This document shows, piece after piece, positions 1 through 9,287 of a stretch of DNA of 64,000 nt; within the stretch, counting starts at the first letter, position 1, and each line of letters starts with the position of its first letter. The notes beneath the pieces were generated by a model that worked only from the letters and a program-made list of their open reading frames with translations, was not told the origin of the DNA and made no database searches. The position numbers were made by a program, and so were the translations under genes. Source of the DNA: Akkermansiaceae bacterium (GTDB lineage: Bacteria; Verrucomicrobiota; Verrucomicrobiia; Verrucomicrobiales; Akkermansiaceae); contig CANHPN010000003.1 of assembly GCA_947462535.1 (NCBI GenBank), forward strand, positions 1 through 64,000. The letters are read 5' to 3'.

Positions 1-48
1 ATGGGGTCGCGAAAATCGAGTATTCCGGGCCTTGGGTCTCTGGCGGAA

Positions 49-573
49 CTACACTGGACCGCCGTTGCCGAAAATCTCCTCGGCGTAGTTCTCGCGGAGG
101 AACTGGAGGTCGGCGCGGTCTTTTTCGCGGTGGGTCTTTTCCTTCATCCGATAGAGCAGGCGGGGGGAGGCGAAGGGGATCGGGACGCCATCGACCTCGC
201 GGATGATCTGGTCTTGCGAGGCTTCCTCGTAACCGATGCCGCTGGCAGAGGCCATGAGGTCCACACAGATTTCATCGCCCACACGGACAACGGTGTATTT
301 CGCGATCTCGCCGGGCTCGAGTTCGAGGACGGCTTTGTCGGGAAGGGATTCGAGGGCTTTATAGACCTTGGCCTCGTTTTCCGGATCGGTGGCGACGACG
401 AGATCGAGGTCCATGGTTTCCCTGCTGTATCCCGCGCCGCGGATGGCGAAACCGCCGACAACGATATAAAGCGTTCCCGCGGCATTGAGGGTTCGGCAGA
501 GATCGGCGAGGTCCTGTGGGGTGGGAGCGCGGGAGACTAACTCTTCTTCACCTGGGTATTCTTCCTCATCCAT
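49..573 (-). CDS. Nucleotidyltransferase-fold protein (DUF6036/AbiEii-like)
   Basis: A 174-residue protein with the signature of the DNA polymerase beta-type nucleotidyltransferase fold: VGGFAIRG at residues 39-46, with Gly-Gly at 40-41, followed by the metal-binding motif DLDLV at 55-59 and a third acidic position in ICVDLM (Asp105). This arrangement is seen in DUF6036 and AbiEii-type enzymes, many of them toxin-antitoxin or phage-defence components; the substrate cannot be read from sequence. I start it at the ATG at 573 because the fold begins shortly after; the frame stays open further upstream. The start overlaps the 3' end of the small gene on the same strand by 37 bases, so the two are probably translated together. 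Function is inferred from fold only. Confidence 0.72.
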   Translation of the reverse strand: MDEEEYPGEEELVSRAPTPQDLADLCRTLNAAGTLYIVVGGFAIRGAGYSRETMDLDLVVATDPENEAKVYKALESLPDKAVLELEPGEIAKYTVVRVGDEICVDLMASASGIGYEEASQDQIIREVDGVPIPFASPRLLYRMKEKTHREKDRADLQFLRENYAEEIFGNGGPV

Positions 574-761
574 AAGTCTGCTTCTTCGTGGCTTTTGAAC
601 CGGAAAACACCTTTCGGCACCAATCTCACCGGAAGAGACTTCTGCCAGTCGTTCGCACGCTGGATGGTGAAGGTCTCGGTGCAAAGGGGATTCGGAGGAC
701 GGCGGCGACCGACGGTCTTGCCGGCGGGATCGTCGATGTTGATGACGCTGACCTGTTTCAT
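537..761 (-). CDS. Small hypothetical protein, partner of the nucleotidyltransferase
   Basis: A 74-residue, basic, soluble protein with no signal peptide or membrane segment. I do not recognise the family. It is rich in Arg/Lys (for example VGRRRPP and the C-terminal KNTQVKKS) and ends with a short helix-like stretch, SHEEADLWMRKN. Its last codons overlap the start of the nucleotidyltransferase, the usual arrangement of a two-gene module in which the small upstream protein is an antitoxin or regulator. That role is inference from context only. The ATG at 761 is the only good start. Confidence 0.5.
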   Translation of the reverse strand: MKQVSVINIDDPAGKTVGRRRPPNPLCTETFTIQRANDWQKSLPVRLVPKGVFRFKSHEEADLWMRKNTQVKKS

Positions 762-818
762 TGAATCCAGATTAATTCAGGTTGGGTAAATAGGAAGCTT
801 TGAAAATTGTGAGCAGGT

Positions 819-2072
819 TCATGATTGCCAGCGCTCGATGGCGAGGCGGATGCCGGCGGCTTTGTGGAGGGTTTCCTCGTATTCCTTGTCCGGATCGGAA
901 TCGGCGACGATACCGGCACCAACTTGATAGACGAGGAGGTCGCCGCTGCGGACCAGCGTGCGGATGGCGATGCTGAGCGAGCTCTCGCCGTTGTAGCCAA
1001 GCCAGCCGATGGCGCCGCAATAGACGCCGCGCGGGGCTTGTTCGAGTTCGTGGATGATTTCCATGGCGCGTTTTTTCGGCGCGCCGGTGATGCTGCCGCC
1101 GGGGAAGCAGGCGGCGAGGGCGGCGAGGGCGTCGGTCTCCGGGCGGAGGGTGCCGGTGACGGTGGAGACGAGGTGGTGGACTTGGGCGAGGGTTTCTAGC
1201 TGGAGCATCTCGGTGACCTCGACGCTGCCGAATTCGCAGACCTGGCCGATGTCGTTGCGGAGGAGGTCGGTGATCATGACGAGCTCGGCGATTTCCTTGG
1301 CGGAGGTCTGGAGTTCGTAAGCGGAACGGCGGTCCTCGTCGGGATCGGCGAAGCGGGGGCGGGTGCCTTTGATGGGGCGGGTCTCGATGCCGCGGCCGGA
1401 GATTTTGAGGAAGGTCTCGGGTGATGAGCTAAGGATTTCGCGGCCGTCGAGCTTGAGGTAGGCGGCCATCGGCGCGGGCGATGCGTCGCGCAGGGTTTCG
1501 TAAAGACTGAAGAGGTCGCCGCTGACGGTGGCGGCGAAGGCTTGGGAGAGATTCGCCTGATAGATGTGGCCGGCGGCGATCCACTCCTTGATGCGGGCGA
1601 CGCCGGAGGTGAATTTCGCGCAGCTGGCGAGCGGGGTGAAGGGGGAAATTTCGGCGGTGCCGGAGTTGGCGCGGAGCCGGGTGGAGAGCTGGCCGGTTTC
1701 CCACCAGGTGGCGTCGCGGTGGCTGTAAACGAGCATTTCCGGGTAGTCGCCGAAGACGAAATCGCCCTCGTAATCGACCCAGCCGCAGAGCCCGCCGACG
1801 GGGAAGCCGTGGTCGCCGGCGATTTCCGGCCCCTCCGCGAGGGCGGCGCGGAGGATTTCCAGATCGGCGGCAACATGGATATTTCCCCGCAGGACTTGCA
1901 AAGGATTGGCCGCGATGACCGAGACCGGCCGGGAGCCGCCGGACGGGAAATTTCCCGCAGTGTCGAAAAACACCAGCCCGTCGAGATGCCGGAGCTGCCC
2001 TGCCACCTCGACGGGTGACAAGCCATCGAGCCGGACCGGGCTCGCCACGGGTCGCATCAGGGATTCCGCCAT
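819..2072 (-). CDS. pabB: Aminodeoxychorismate synthase component I
   Basis: A 417-residue chorismate-binding enzyme that aminates chorismate to 4-amino-4-deoxychorismate for folate synthesis, normally using ammonia from PabA. The diagnostic motif PIKGT at residues 233-237 (Lys235) marks PabB; anthranilate synthase TrpE has PIAGT. Other family landmarks are SSSPETFLK near 217, [24 protein letters not shown] and the C-terminal [17 protein letters not shown]. The frame stays open 5' of Met at 2072, but the extra 49 residues have an atypical composition, so I start at 2072. No pabA or pabC lies beside it. It is divergent from the elongation factor gene, with about 155 bases between them for both promoters. 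Confidence 0.9.
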   Translation of the reverse strand: MAESLMRPVASPVRLDGLSPVEVAGQLRHLDGLVFFDTAGNFPSGGSRPVSVIAANPLQVLRGNIHVAADLEILRAALAEGPEIAGDHGFPVGGLCGWVDYEGDFVFGDYPEMLVYSHRDATWWETGQLSTRLRANSGTAEISPFTPLASCAKFTSGVARIKEWIAAGHIYQANLSQAFAATVSGDLFSLYETLRDASPAPMAAYLKLDGREILSSSPETFLKISGRGIETRPIKGTRPRFADPDEDRRSAYELQTSAKEIAELVMITDLLRNDIGQVCEFGSVEVTEMLQLETLAQVHHLVSTVTGTLRPETDALAALAACFPGGSITGAPKKRAMEIIHELEQAPRGVYCGAIGWLGYNGESSLSIAIRTLVRSGDLLVYQVGAGIVADSDPDKEYEETLHKAAGIRLAIERWQS

Positions 2073-2227
2073 TGCCGCACGAACCAATGCCCGCCGCGCC
2101 TCCGAAGCAAGCCGGAAGCACGAAAAAACCCGCCCGACCGACTCTAGGATTGCCAAACCGCGATCCTCGACTAGGAATCTGCCCCCGGCGCGAAACCGTG
2201 CCCGCCAACCAGAAGCCATTATCCGTT

Positions 2228-4324
2228 ATGAAGGACCTCAGCAAATACCGCAACATCGGCATTTTCGCCCACGTTGATGCGGGCAAAACGACCACCACCG
2301 AACGCATTCTCAAACTCACCGGCAAGATCCACAAAATCGGAGAAGTGCACGATGGCGCATCGACCATGGACTTCATGGAACAGGAGGCCGAGCGCGGCAT
2401 CACCATCCAATCCGCCGCCACCACCTGCTTCTGGAAAGATCACCAGTTCAACGTCATCGACACTCCGGGCCACGTGGACTTCACCATCGAAGTTTACCGT
2501 TCGCTCAAGGTTCTCGACGGTGGTGTCGGCGTGTTTTGCGGCTCCGGCGGTGTTGAGCCACAATCGGAAACCAACTGGCGCTACGCGAACGATTCCGAAG
2601 TCGCCCGCGTCATTTACGTCAACAAGCTCGACCGGATCGGCGCGGATTTCTACCGCGTCGTCGCCCAGGTGAAAAAGATCCTCGGCGCACACCCGCTCGT
2701 CATGGTCCTGCCCATCGGCACCGAGTCCGATTTCGTCGGCGTGGTCGATTTGCTCACCATGAAGGCCCACATCTGGGACGAATCCGGCCAACCGGAAAAC
2801 TTCAAGATCGAGGACATTCCCGCCGACATGCTGGAAAAGGCGAAGGAATACCGCGCTCAACTCATCGAGACCGCCGTCGAACAGGACGACGCAATCATGG
2901 AAGCCTACCTCGAAGGCACCGAGCCTTCGATCGATGACGTGAAAAAGTGCATCCGCAAGGGCACCATCGACCTCGTGTTCTTCCCGACCTACTGCGGTTC
3001 CTCCTTCAAAAACAAAGGCCTCCAGCTCGTGCTCGACGCCGTCGTCGATTACCTTCCTTCCCCGACCGACGTGAAACCACTCCCCGAAGTGGACGCCGAA
3101 GGAAACGAGACCGGCAATTTCGCCATCATCGACCCGAAAGCCCCGTTCCGCGGCCTCGCTTTCAAAATCATGGACGACAAGTTCGGCGCACTCACCTTCA
3201 CCCGTATCTATTCCGGCACCATAAAGAAGGGCGACACCGTCCTCAATTCGTTCACCGGCAAGACCGAGCGCATCAGCCGCATGGTCGAAATGCACGCCGA
3301 CGACCGCAAGGAAATCGACTCCGCGCAGGCCGGTGACATCGTCGCCATCGTCGGACTGAAGAACGTCCAGACCGGTCACACCCTCTGCGACGAGAAAAAC
3401 CCGGCCACCCTTGAGCCGATGGTTTTCCCCGACCCCGTCATCTCCATCGCCGTCGCACCGAAGGACAAGGCCAACGCTGAAAAGCTCGCCAACGCCATCG
3501 GCAAGATGATCCAGGAAGACCCGTCGTTCCGCGTCGAGACCGACGACGAAACCAACGAAATGATCCTCAAGGGCATGGGCGAGCTCCACCTCGACATCAA
3601 GATCGACATCCTCAAGCGCACCCACAAGGTCGAGGTCTCCGTCGGCGCCCCGCAGGTCGCCTACCGCGAAACCATCACCAAGATGGTCAACGACAGCTAC
3701 ACCCACAAAAAGCAGTCCGGTGGCTCCGGTCAGTTCGCGAAAATCGACTACACCATCGAGCCCGGCGAAGCAGGCACCGGCTTCATCTTCGAATCGAAGG
3801 TCGTCGGCGGCAGCATCCCGAAAGAGTTCATCCCCGCCGTCGAAAAAGGCTTCAAAACCTCGGTCGATAAAGGGCCGCTTGCCGGCTACCCTTGCTTGGA
3901 CTTCAAGGTTACGCTCAATGAAGGTGGTTTCCACGCGGTTGACTCCAGTAACATCGCCTTCGAAATCGCCGCGAAAGCCGCGTATCGCCAGACGATGGTC
4001 AAGTGCGCGCCACAAATCCTTGAGCCAATGATGAAACTCGACGTCTTCACTCCCGACGAAAAAGTCGGTGACGTCATCGGCGACCTCAACCGCCGCCGGG
4101 GCATGATCCAAGGCCAAGAGCCGACACCCGGTGGTGTCCGCGTCAAGGCCGAGGCTCCGCTCTCCGCCATGTTCGGCTACATCGGCGACCTTCGCACCAT
4201 GACCTCCGGCCGCGGCCAGTTCTCCATGGAGTTCAGCCACTACGCCCCTTGTCCGAAAAACGTCTCCGACGACGTCATCGCCAAGGCCAAGGCCAAGGAC
4301 GAAGCACTCCGCGCAGCCAAGTAA
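2228..4324 (+). CDS. fusA: Elongation factor G (EF-G2-like)
   Basis: A 698-residue translational GTPase that moves tRNA and mRNA through the ribosome. G-domain motifs are AHVDAGKT (14-21), RGITI (56-60), DTPGH (78-82) and NKLD (132-135); domains II to V follow, ending at [11 protein letters not shown]. The stretch [15 protein letters not shown] resembles the second EF-G type found in many bacteria, and the gene stands alone rather than in a str operon with rpsL, rpsG and tuf, so it could be EF-G2 rather than the housekeeping copy. Codon use is strongly biased to C-ending codons, unlike its neighbours, which suggests high expression. The frame is open upstream, but the family N-terminus fixes ATG at 2228. 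Confidence 0.93.
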   Translation: MKDLSKYRNIGIFAHVDAGKTTTTERILKLTGKIHKIGEVHDGASTMDFMEQEAERGITIQSAATTCFWKDHQFNVIDTPGHVDFTIEVYRSLKVLDGGVGVFCGSGGVEPQSETNWRYANDSEVARVIYVNKLDRIGADFYRVVAQVKKILGAHPLVMVLPIGTESDFVGVVDLLTMKAHIWDESGQPENFKIEDIPADMLEKAKEYRAQLIETAVEQDDAIMEAYLEGTEPSIDDVKKCIRKGTIDLVFFPTYCGSSFKNKGLQLVLDAVVDYLPSPTDVKPLPEVDAEGNETGNFAIIDPKAPFRGLAFKIMDDKFGALTFTRIYSGTIKKGDTVLNSFTGKTERISRMVEMHADDRKEIDSAQAGDIVAIVGLKNVQTGHTLCDEKNPATLEPMVFPDPVISIAVAPKDKANAEKLANAIGKMIQEDPSFRVETDDETNEMILKGMGELHLDIKIDILKRTHKVEVSVGAPQVAYRETITKMVNDSYTHKKQSGGSGQFAKIDYTIEPGEAGTGFIFESKVVGGSIPKEFIPAVEKGFKTSVDKGPLAGYPCLDFKVTLNEGGFHAVDSSNIAFEIAAKAAYRQTMVKCAPQILEPMMKLDVFTPDEKVGDVIGDLNRRRGMIQGQEPTPGGVRVKAEAPLSAMFGYIGDLRTMTSGRGQFSMEFSHYAPCPKNVSDDVIAKAKAKDEALRAAK

Positions 4325-4357
4325 CGGCGATCACCGGTCGCCGCGACTGTTTTCATC

Positions 4358-4391
4358 AAACCCGCCATCCCGCAAGGGCCGGCGGGTTTTT
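4358..4391 (+). terminator. Rho-independent terminator of the EF-G gene
   Basis: The sequence AAACCCGCC is followed 14 bases later by GGCGGGTTTTT, giving a 9-bp G+C-rich stem and a T run. It begins 34 bases after the EF-G stop codon on the same strand. Confidence 0.85.
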
Positions 4392-4511
4392 CATTGAACC
4401 GCGAATCCAGAGTCTGCGCTAGCAGGCTTCGATAAGACGACGGAACCCTGATTGGCTGGCCCCTAGGCAACGGTTGTTCATGAATCCGCCAAGGACCGAA
4501 AACTTCCTCAT

Positions 4512-6896
4512 CTATCGGAACTTCACCCCCAGCCCCTTCGTCAACGCATCAAGCACTTTCTGATGGGCGGCGTCGATCTCTTCCGTTTTGAGCGTGCGGG
4601 TGGCTTCGCGGTATTGGAAGCGGTAGGCGACGGACTTGCTGTCGGCGGCGATTTTTTGGCCGGTGGGGTCGGTGAAGACGTCGAAGCACTCGGACGAGAC
4701 TAACAAAGGCTCGGCGAGTTTCGCGATGACCGCTTCGATCTGGGCGTTCGGCGTGGTGAGCGGGAGTTCCATCGCGGCGTCGCGGGAGGAGCCGGGGAAC
4801 TGCGGGAGGTCCTCGACGTGGCTGATGCCGTTGAGGAGCTTGCGGAGTTTTCCGAGATCGAGCTCAGCGACGAAGACGGGCGTGGTGAAATCCAACTCAC
4901 GCTCGCGGGCGGGGGTGAGGCGGGCGAAGACGCCAATGTTCTGGTCATCGACCTTGATGTCGCTGGCGAGCACGAAGCCGGGGCGGTCCTTCGGGGTGAA
5001 GGTGATTTTCCGGTCGCCTAGCAGGGCGGAGAGGATGCCTTTAAGGTCGTAGAGATCGGCGGGGCGGTCGGCTTGGGACCAGCCGGTGGGTTCGGCGGAA
5101 CCGGAGAGGAGCACGGCCAGCGTTTCGCTTTCCTGATCCTTGGCCTTGCCGCCGCCGGCGTTGCGGAAGACGCGGCCCATCTCGAAGAAGCGCAGCGATT
5201 TCGCCTGCTGTCGGACGTTTCTAGCAGCGGAGGCGATCAGGCCGGGGACGATGCTTGGGCGCATGACGGCGTGGTCCTCGCTGAGCGGGAGTTTCACGCG
5301 GATGACGTCGCCGTCCTGTATCGGGCGCAGCGGCAGGATGTCGGAAACCTGGGCGTCGGAGATGAGTTTGATGGTCTGGCATTCGTGCAGGCCGAGGGTG
5401 GCGAGGCGGCGGCGGAGGATCATGTCGGCATCGTAAGCGGCATCGACCGGGCTGGCCGGGACGAAGGTGCCGAGGAAACGCGAGGGCACGTTGGCCAGGC
5501 CGTGGACGCGAGCGATTTCCTCGACGAGGTCGATGTGGCGCTGGAGATCGGCGCGGAAGGATGGGACGTCCCAGGTGCCGTCGGCGAGCTTGGTGAGGCC
5601 GAGGCGGGTGAGGATTTCCTCGGCGTCTGCAAGGGCGATGGAGCCGCCCATGAGTTGGTCGAGTTTTTGTGCGTCGAGGGTGACGGGCTGGGTGAGAACC
5701 GGAGCCGCACCGGCGACTTGGGTGGTGGCCTCGGCGGTGCCGCCTGCGATTTCGAGGATGAGTTTGACGGCGAAGGCGGAGGCGGTGACGACGCCTGCCG
5801 GATCGACGCCGCGCTCGAAGCGGTAGGAGGAGTCCGAGGAAAGCGCGGTGCGGCGCGAGGTGCGGCGGATGCCCTGCGGGGTGAAATAGGCGGACTCCAA
5901 CAGAATGTCAGTGGTGGTTTCAGAGACACCGCTGGTGAGGCCGCCCATGACGCCCGCCAGGGCGAGTGCAGCTCCCGATTCGTCGGAGATGAGGAGGTCG
6001 TCGGCGGTCAGGACGTGGGTGGATTCGTCGAGCGCGAGGAAGGTTTCGCCTTCGGTGGCGTTGCGGACGATGATGCTGCCCGTGAGCTTGACGGCGTCGA
6101 AGGCGTGGAGCGGTTGGCCGAGTTCGTGGAGGACGAAGTTCGTGACATCAACGATGTTGTTGATAGGGCGCAGGCCGATGGATTCGAGGCGTTGTTTGAG
6201 CCAGGCGGGGGATTCCTTGACGGTGACGCCGGAGATTTTTACGGCGGTGTAGAGCGGGCAGGCGGCGGGGGCGTCGATGGAAATTGAAGAAACAGGCGAG
6301 ACGTCTGTGCCCCTTTCTGGGAGATCCAGCGGGAGAAGCGGAGTTTTGAGGAGGGTCGCGAGCTCGCGGGCCATGCCGCGGTGGCTGAGGAGGTCGGGGC
6401 GGTTGGGCGTCACTTCGAGTTCCAGCAGGGTGTCGGAGTCGAAGAGTTGTTTGACGGGTTTGCCGATTTCCGCGTCCTCGGGGAGGATGAGCAGGCCGTC
6501 TTCTCCGGCGGGCAGGCCGATTTCGGCGGCGGCGCAGAGCATGCCTTTGGATTCCACTTTCCGCATGACGGTTTCGCCGATGGTGAAACCGCCGGGAAGT
6601 TCCGCGCCGGGGAGGGCGCAGGGGACTTTGTCGCCGACCTTGTAGTTTTGCGCGCCGCAGACGATCTGGCGGAGCGTGGCTTCGCCGCAGTTGACTTGGG
6701 TGACTTTGAGTCGGTCCGCGTTCGGGTGCTGGACGGCTTCCATGATCTGGGCGACGACGATTCTATCCGAAGCGATGCCTTTGGAAACGATGCCTTCGAC
6801 TTCGACGCCGGCGAAGGTGAAGAGGTCGTCGATTTCCTTGATGGATTTGCCGGAGAGGTCGAGATGGGTGGCGAGCCAGTTGAGAGAAATGTTCAT
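4512..6896 (-). CDS. pheT: Phenylalanyl-tRNA synthetase beta subunit
   Basis: A 794-residue beta chain of the alpha2-beta2 enzyme that charges tRNA-Phe. Domains in order: N-terminal fragment MNISLNWLATHLDL, EMAP-like tRNA-binding domain (about 40-150), B3/B4 editing domain, B5 domains, catalytic-like core, and C-terminal FDX-ACB domain ending in TKGLGVKFR. Start chosen at 6896 because the family begins with MNISLNWL. Residues GTDVSPVS near 196-203, in the linker between the tRNA-binding and B3/B4 domains, are encoded by a REP-type hairpin (separate entry). The gene is separated from pheS by a GxxExxY gene in inverted repeats, an unusual break in a normally tight pheS-pheT operon. Confidence 0.96.
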   Translation of the reverse strand: MNISLNWLATHLDLSGKSIKEIDDLFTFAGVEVEGIVSKGIASDRIVVAQIMEAVQHPNADRLKVTQVNCGEATLRQIVCGAQNYKVGDKVPCALPGAELPGGFTIGETVMRKVESKGMLCAAAEIGLPAGEDGLLILPEDAEIGKPVKQLFDSDTLLELEVTPNRPDLLSHRGMARELATLLKTPLLPLDLPERGTDVSPVSSISIDAPAACPLYTAVKISGVTVKESPAWLKQRLESIGLRPINNIVDVTNFVLHELGQPLHAFDAVKLTGSIIVRNATEGETFLALDESTHVLTADDLLISDESGAALALAGVMGGLTSGVSETTTDILLESAYFTPQGIRRTSRRTALSSDSSYRFERGVDPAGVVTASAFAVKLILEIAGGTAEATTQVAGAAPVLTQPVTLDAQKLDQLMGGSIALADAEEILTRLGLTKLADGTWDVPSFRADLQRHIDLVEEIARVHGLANVPSRFLGTFVPASPVDAAYDADMILRRRLATLGLHECQTIKLISDAQVSDILPLRPIQDGDVIRVKLPLSEDHAVMRPSIVPGLIASAARNVRQQAKSLRFFEMGRVFRNAGGGKAKDQESETLAVLLSGSAEPTGWSQADRPADLYDLKGILSALLGDRKITFTPKDRPGFVLASDIKVDDQNIGVFARLTPARERELDFTTPVFVAELDLGKLRKLLNGISHVEDLPQFPGSSRDAAMELPLTTPNAQIEAVIAKLAEPLLVSSECFDVFTDPTGQKIAADSKSVAYRFQYREATRTLKTEEIDAAHQKVLDALTKGLGVKFR
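6292..6308. repeat. REP-type hairpin (type A) in frame inside pheT
   Basis: Seventeen bases form a 7-bp stem with one G-T wobble around an AGA loop: ACAGGCG-AGA-CGTCTGT. This is the same architecture as the hairpins ending the ispG insertion and the one at 14037. It is read in pheT as part of GTDVSPVS, in an interdomain linker. Confidence 0.6.
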
Positions 6897-6919
6897 GAGA
6901 GAAGAGGAAGATTTTTTTA

Positions 6920-6945
6920 ACCGCCAAGACGCCAAGAGCGCCAAG
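6920..6945. repeat. Left inverted repeat flanking the GxxExxY gene
   Basis: A 26-base copy of a repeat containing CCGCCAAGACGCCAAGAG. The inverted partner is at 7357-7382 and matches at 25 of 26 positions. Repeats built from GCCAAGACGCCAAG are, to my knowledge, commonly seen beside GxxExxY genes in unrelated bacteria. Confidence 0.85.
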
Positions 6946-6956
6946 GAAGAGGAGGG

Positions 6957-7346
6957 TTAGGATTCTTGGAATTGATTGGCGATGCGACGGATGCCGTTTT
7001 TGATGAGGGGAACGTTGAAGTTGATGAGCAGCCCGAGGGTTTTCCGGGACAACTTGAGATAGGTGGTGAGCTGGGCTTGATGAATGGGTGCGAGTTCAGT
7101 CCCTGCTTTTAATTCAATGATCACCAGATCGTTGACGAGAAGATCCAGACGATAGCCAACATCAATGACGATGCCGTCATAGTGAACAGGCTGTGCTTTC
7201 TGTCGTTCAACGAAGAAACCTCGCTTCTTCAGTTCATGCTCAAGGCATGCTTCGTAAGCACTTTCCAACAAACCTGGTCCGAGCTCTTTGTGAATCTTGA
7301 GAGCGCAATCGACAATCTCGGCAGCGATGGAATCAATGGAGTTCAT
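6957..7346 (-). CDS. GxxExxY family protein (PD-(D/E)XK nuclease fold)
   Basis: A 129-residue protein with the family signature GPGLLESAY (residues 23-31, the GxxExxY box) and the nuclease-like core YRLDLLVNDLVIIELKA, in which Asp and the E-x-K pair supply the usual metal-binding triad. It ends with the typical NFNVPLIKNGIRRI. The biochemical role of the family is not established. It lies between pheS and pheT on the same strand, bounded on both sides by a 26-base inverted repeat, so it looks like a cassette inserted in the operon. Whether pheT is still co-transcribed with pheS through it is unknown. Confidence 0.88.
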   Translation of the reverse strand: MNSIDSIAAEIVDCALKIHKELGPGLLESAYEACLEHELKKRGFFVERQKAQPVHYDGIVIDVGYRLDLLVNDLVIIELKAGTELAPIHQAQLTTYLKLSRKTLGLLINFNVPLIKNGIRRIANQFQES

Positions 7347-7356
7347 GTCTTAAAAA

Positions 7357-7382
7357 CTTGGCGCTCTCGGCGTCTTGGCGGT
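7357..7382. repeat. Right inverted repeat flanking the GxxExxY gene
   Basis: Inverted copy of the repeat at 6920-6945 (25 of 26 matching), visible as CTCTCGGCGTCTTGGCGGT. It ends 10 bases from the pheS stop codon. Confidence 0.85.
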
Positions 7383-7392
7383 CCAGACAATT

Positions 7393-8409
7393 TCAAGCGA
7401 ACTGCTTGAGGAAGCGGGCGTCGTTTTCGATGAGGAGGCGGATGTCCTTGATGCCCCAGCGGATCATGGCGAGGCGGTCGAGGCCCATACCGAAGGCGAA
7501 ACCGGTGACTTTCTCGGGATCGAAGGCGTTGTCCTTGCGGGACTTGTTGATGGATTCGAAGACGGCGGGATCGACCATGCCGCAGCCGGCGACTTCGATC
7601 CAGCGCGGGGCCTGGCCCTTGACGGTGAGTTTCACGTCGATCTCGAAGCTCGGCTCGGTGAAGGGGAAAAAGTGCGGGCGGAATCTAACTTCGGTGCTCG
7701 GGCCGAAGAGTTCGTGGAGGAAATATTCGAGCGTGCCCTTGAGATCGGGCAGGGAAACATCGGTGCCGATGTAGAGGCCTTCGAGCTGGTTGAAAACCGA
7801 GAGGTGGGTGGCGTCGATCTCGTCGCGGCGGTAGGCGGAGCCGGGGGCGATGATGCGGATCGGCGGCGTCTGGGTTTCCATCGTGCGGATTTGCACGCTG
7901 GAGGTGTGGGTGCGGAGGAGTTTTCCGGAGTCGAAATAGAAGGTGTCCTTTTCGTTGCGTGCCGGATGGTCGGCGGGGGTGTTGAGGGCGTCGAAACAAT
8001 GGAACTCGTCCTCGATTTCCGGGCCGTCTGCTAGAGCGAAGCCCATGCGGCGGAGGATGCCGATGGCTTGGTCGCGGATCAGCGTGAGCGGGTGCAGCGA
8101 GCCGACGTGGACTTGGCGGGCGGGGAGAGTGACGTCGATGCCGGCGAGCGCGGCGCGGTCGGCGATTTCCCGGAGGGCGATTTGTTTTTCCTCCAGCGCG
8201 GCGGTGATGGCGGTGCGGGCGGCGTTGAGAAGCTGGCCAACGGCGGCCTTGTCCTCTTTCGGCACGTCCTTGATGCCGGCGGAGACGAGGGTGAGCGTGC
8301 CTTTTTTGCCGAGCACGGCCACGCGGGCGTCGTCGAGCGCGCGCTCGTCCGCGGCGGCGGTGATTTGCGCAAGCGCTTCAGTTTGGATGGCTTCGATTTG
8401 CTCCTTCAT
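7393..8409 (-). CDS. pheS: Phenylalanyl-tRNA synthetase alpha subunit
   Basis: A 338-residue catalytic chain of phenylalanyl-tRNA synthetase, a class II enzyme. An N-terminal coiled-coil arm (about 1-90) precedes the catalytic domain, with motif 2 in RFRPHFFPFTEPS and motif 3 in GMGLDRLAMIRWGI near the C-terminus. The start at 8409 (MKEQIEAIQTEAL) matches the family; the open frame further upstream is non-homologous. It is first in the broken pheS / GxxExxY / pheT series on the minus strand. Confidence 0.96.
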   Translation of the reverse strand: MKEQIEAIQTEALAQITAAADERALDDARVAVLGKKGTLTLVSAGIKDVPKEDKAAVGQLLNAARTAITAALEEKQIALREIADRAALAGIDVTLPARQVHVGSLHPLTLIRDQAIGILRRMGFALADGPEIEDEFHCFDALNTPADHPARNEKDTFYFDSGKLLRTHTSSVQIRTMETQTPPIRIIAPGSAYRRDEIDATHLSVFNQLEGLYIGTDVSLPDLKGTLEYFLHELFGPSTEVRFRPHFFPFTEPSFEIDVKLTVKGQAPRWIEVAGCGMVDPAVFESINKSRKDNAFDPEKVTGFAFGMGLDRLAMIRWGIKDIRLLIENDARFLKQFA

Positions 8410-8549
8410 GGGAAAGGGCCGGGAAATAGACCGAAACCCGGCATCGGTCAAAGCCAAGCTGCGGCGAGTGGTGTCCTACCGGGGCTGCCCACGCCGGCAA
8501 TCCTCGAAATCACTTTACAGGCCGTCATCCGGAGGCGAATTCAAACGGT

Positions 8550-9287
8550 ATGCGATTTTTACTTCCACTCATCGCCTGTTCTTCAATCGTCCTCGCCCAC
8601 GAGGATGAGAGCGCACGGATCTTTGATCGTTTTTTCGACCATGCAGATGGCTGGAACTTCCATGGGCACGTCGATTACGAAAGTCGATACTCCTCCGAGG
8701 GGCGGGACGCGCTGGATGGTGACGGTCTGGTCTCCGGGACTTTTGAGGCGGGATTGAACGCCTTATTTGCGGGGGTATGGTATGCCAAAAGCCCCGACCA
8801 GTCGTATGACGAGCTCCAGCTTTCCACCGCCTTGAATTGGGATTGGAAGGATCTGGAAGGTTATGTGTCCTATACGCATCTCCGTTTTCCGCAGGATGGG
8901 GGGCACGATCATGAAATCGGTGCCGGTGTTTCCTGGTCCGGGCTTCCTGGTGAGGTTGCGCTGGGGGTGGACGCCTATTACTCCTTTGACGCGGATGGCG
9001 CGTTCATCGTGACGTCGCTGAGTCGGGAATTCGAGCTGAATGACCGGCTTCAAATCACTCCGGCCATCGTATTCGGGATGAACCAAGGCTACGTCACCGA
9101 CGGCCACGATGGCGCGAACCATTTCGAGCTCAGGCTGGGTGGGGCCTATACGCTAACGGATGCGATCACGCTGAACGCCCATCTGGGCTATAACATCGCG
9201 CTTGATCGCGATGCAGCGCGATACTCCGGAGACCAGCTCCTGAGGGATTTTTTCCACGTCGGCGTCGGCCTGACTTACGAGTTCTGA
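8550..9287 (+). CDS. Putative outer-membrane beta-barrel protein
   Basis: A 245-residue protein with a signal peptide (MRFLLPLIACSSIVLAHE) and alternating hydrophobic and polar strands over the rest, ending with LTYEF. The terminal Phe is typical of BAM-assembled outer-membrane barrels. About 10-12 strands can be counted, for example FHGHVDYESRYS, LSTALNWDW and FELRLGGAYTL. A good ribosome-binding site (GGAGG) lies 14 bases before the ATG. Its 3' end overlaps the convergent epimerase gene by 13 bases. The function, whether porin or another structural role, is not recognisable. Confidence 0.7.
   Translation: MRFLLPLIACSSIVLAHEDESARIFDRFFDHADGWNFHGHVDYESRYSSEGRDALDGDGLVSGTFEAGLNALFAGVWYAKSPDQSYDELQLSTALNWDWKDLEGYVSYTHLRFPQDGGHDHEIGAGVSWSGLPGEVALGVDAYYSFDADGAFIVTSLSREFELNDRLQITPAIVFGMNQGYVTDGHDGANHFELRLGGAYTLTDAITLNAHLGYNIALDRDAARYSGDQLLRDFFHVGVGLTYEF

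Larger units (their letters stand above)
6920..7382 (-). mobile_element. GxxExxY cassette inserted between pheS and pheT
   Basis: The unit consists of one GxxExxY gene and the two near-perfect inverted repeats at its ends (463 bases in all). It sits exactly in the pheS-pheT junction, and no transposase is present. Mobility is inferred from the repeat-gene-repeat arrangement and the disturbed operon. Confidence 0.55.

Noticed and set aside
1..540. Plus-strand open frame of 179 codons
   Set aside because: It is the antisense shadow of the nucleotidyltransferase gene and has no homology-like features.
819..2072. Anthranilate synthase component TrpE
   Set aside because: The active-site motif is PIKGT rather than PIAGT, and there is no trp operon context.
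2219..4240. Minus-strand 673-codon open frame opposite the EF-G gene
   Set aside because: Long antisense frames are common opposite GC-rich genes with strong third-position bias; EF-G is unambiguous on the plus strand.
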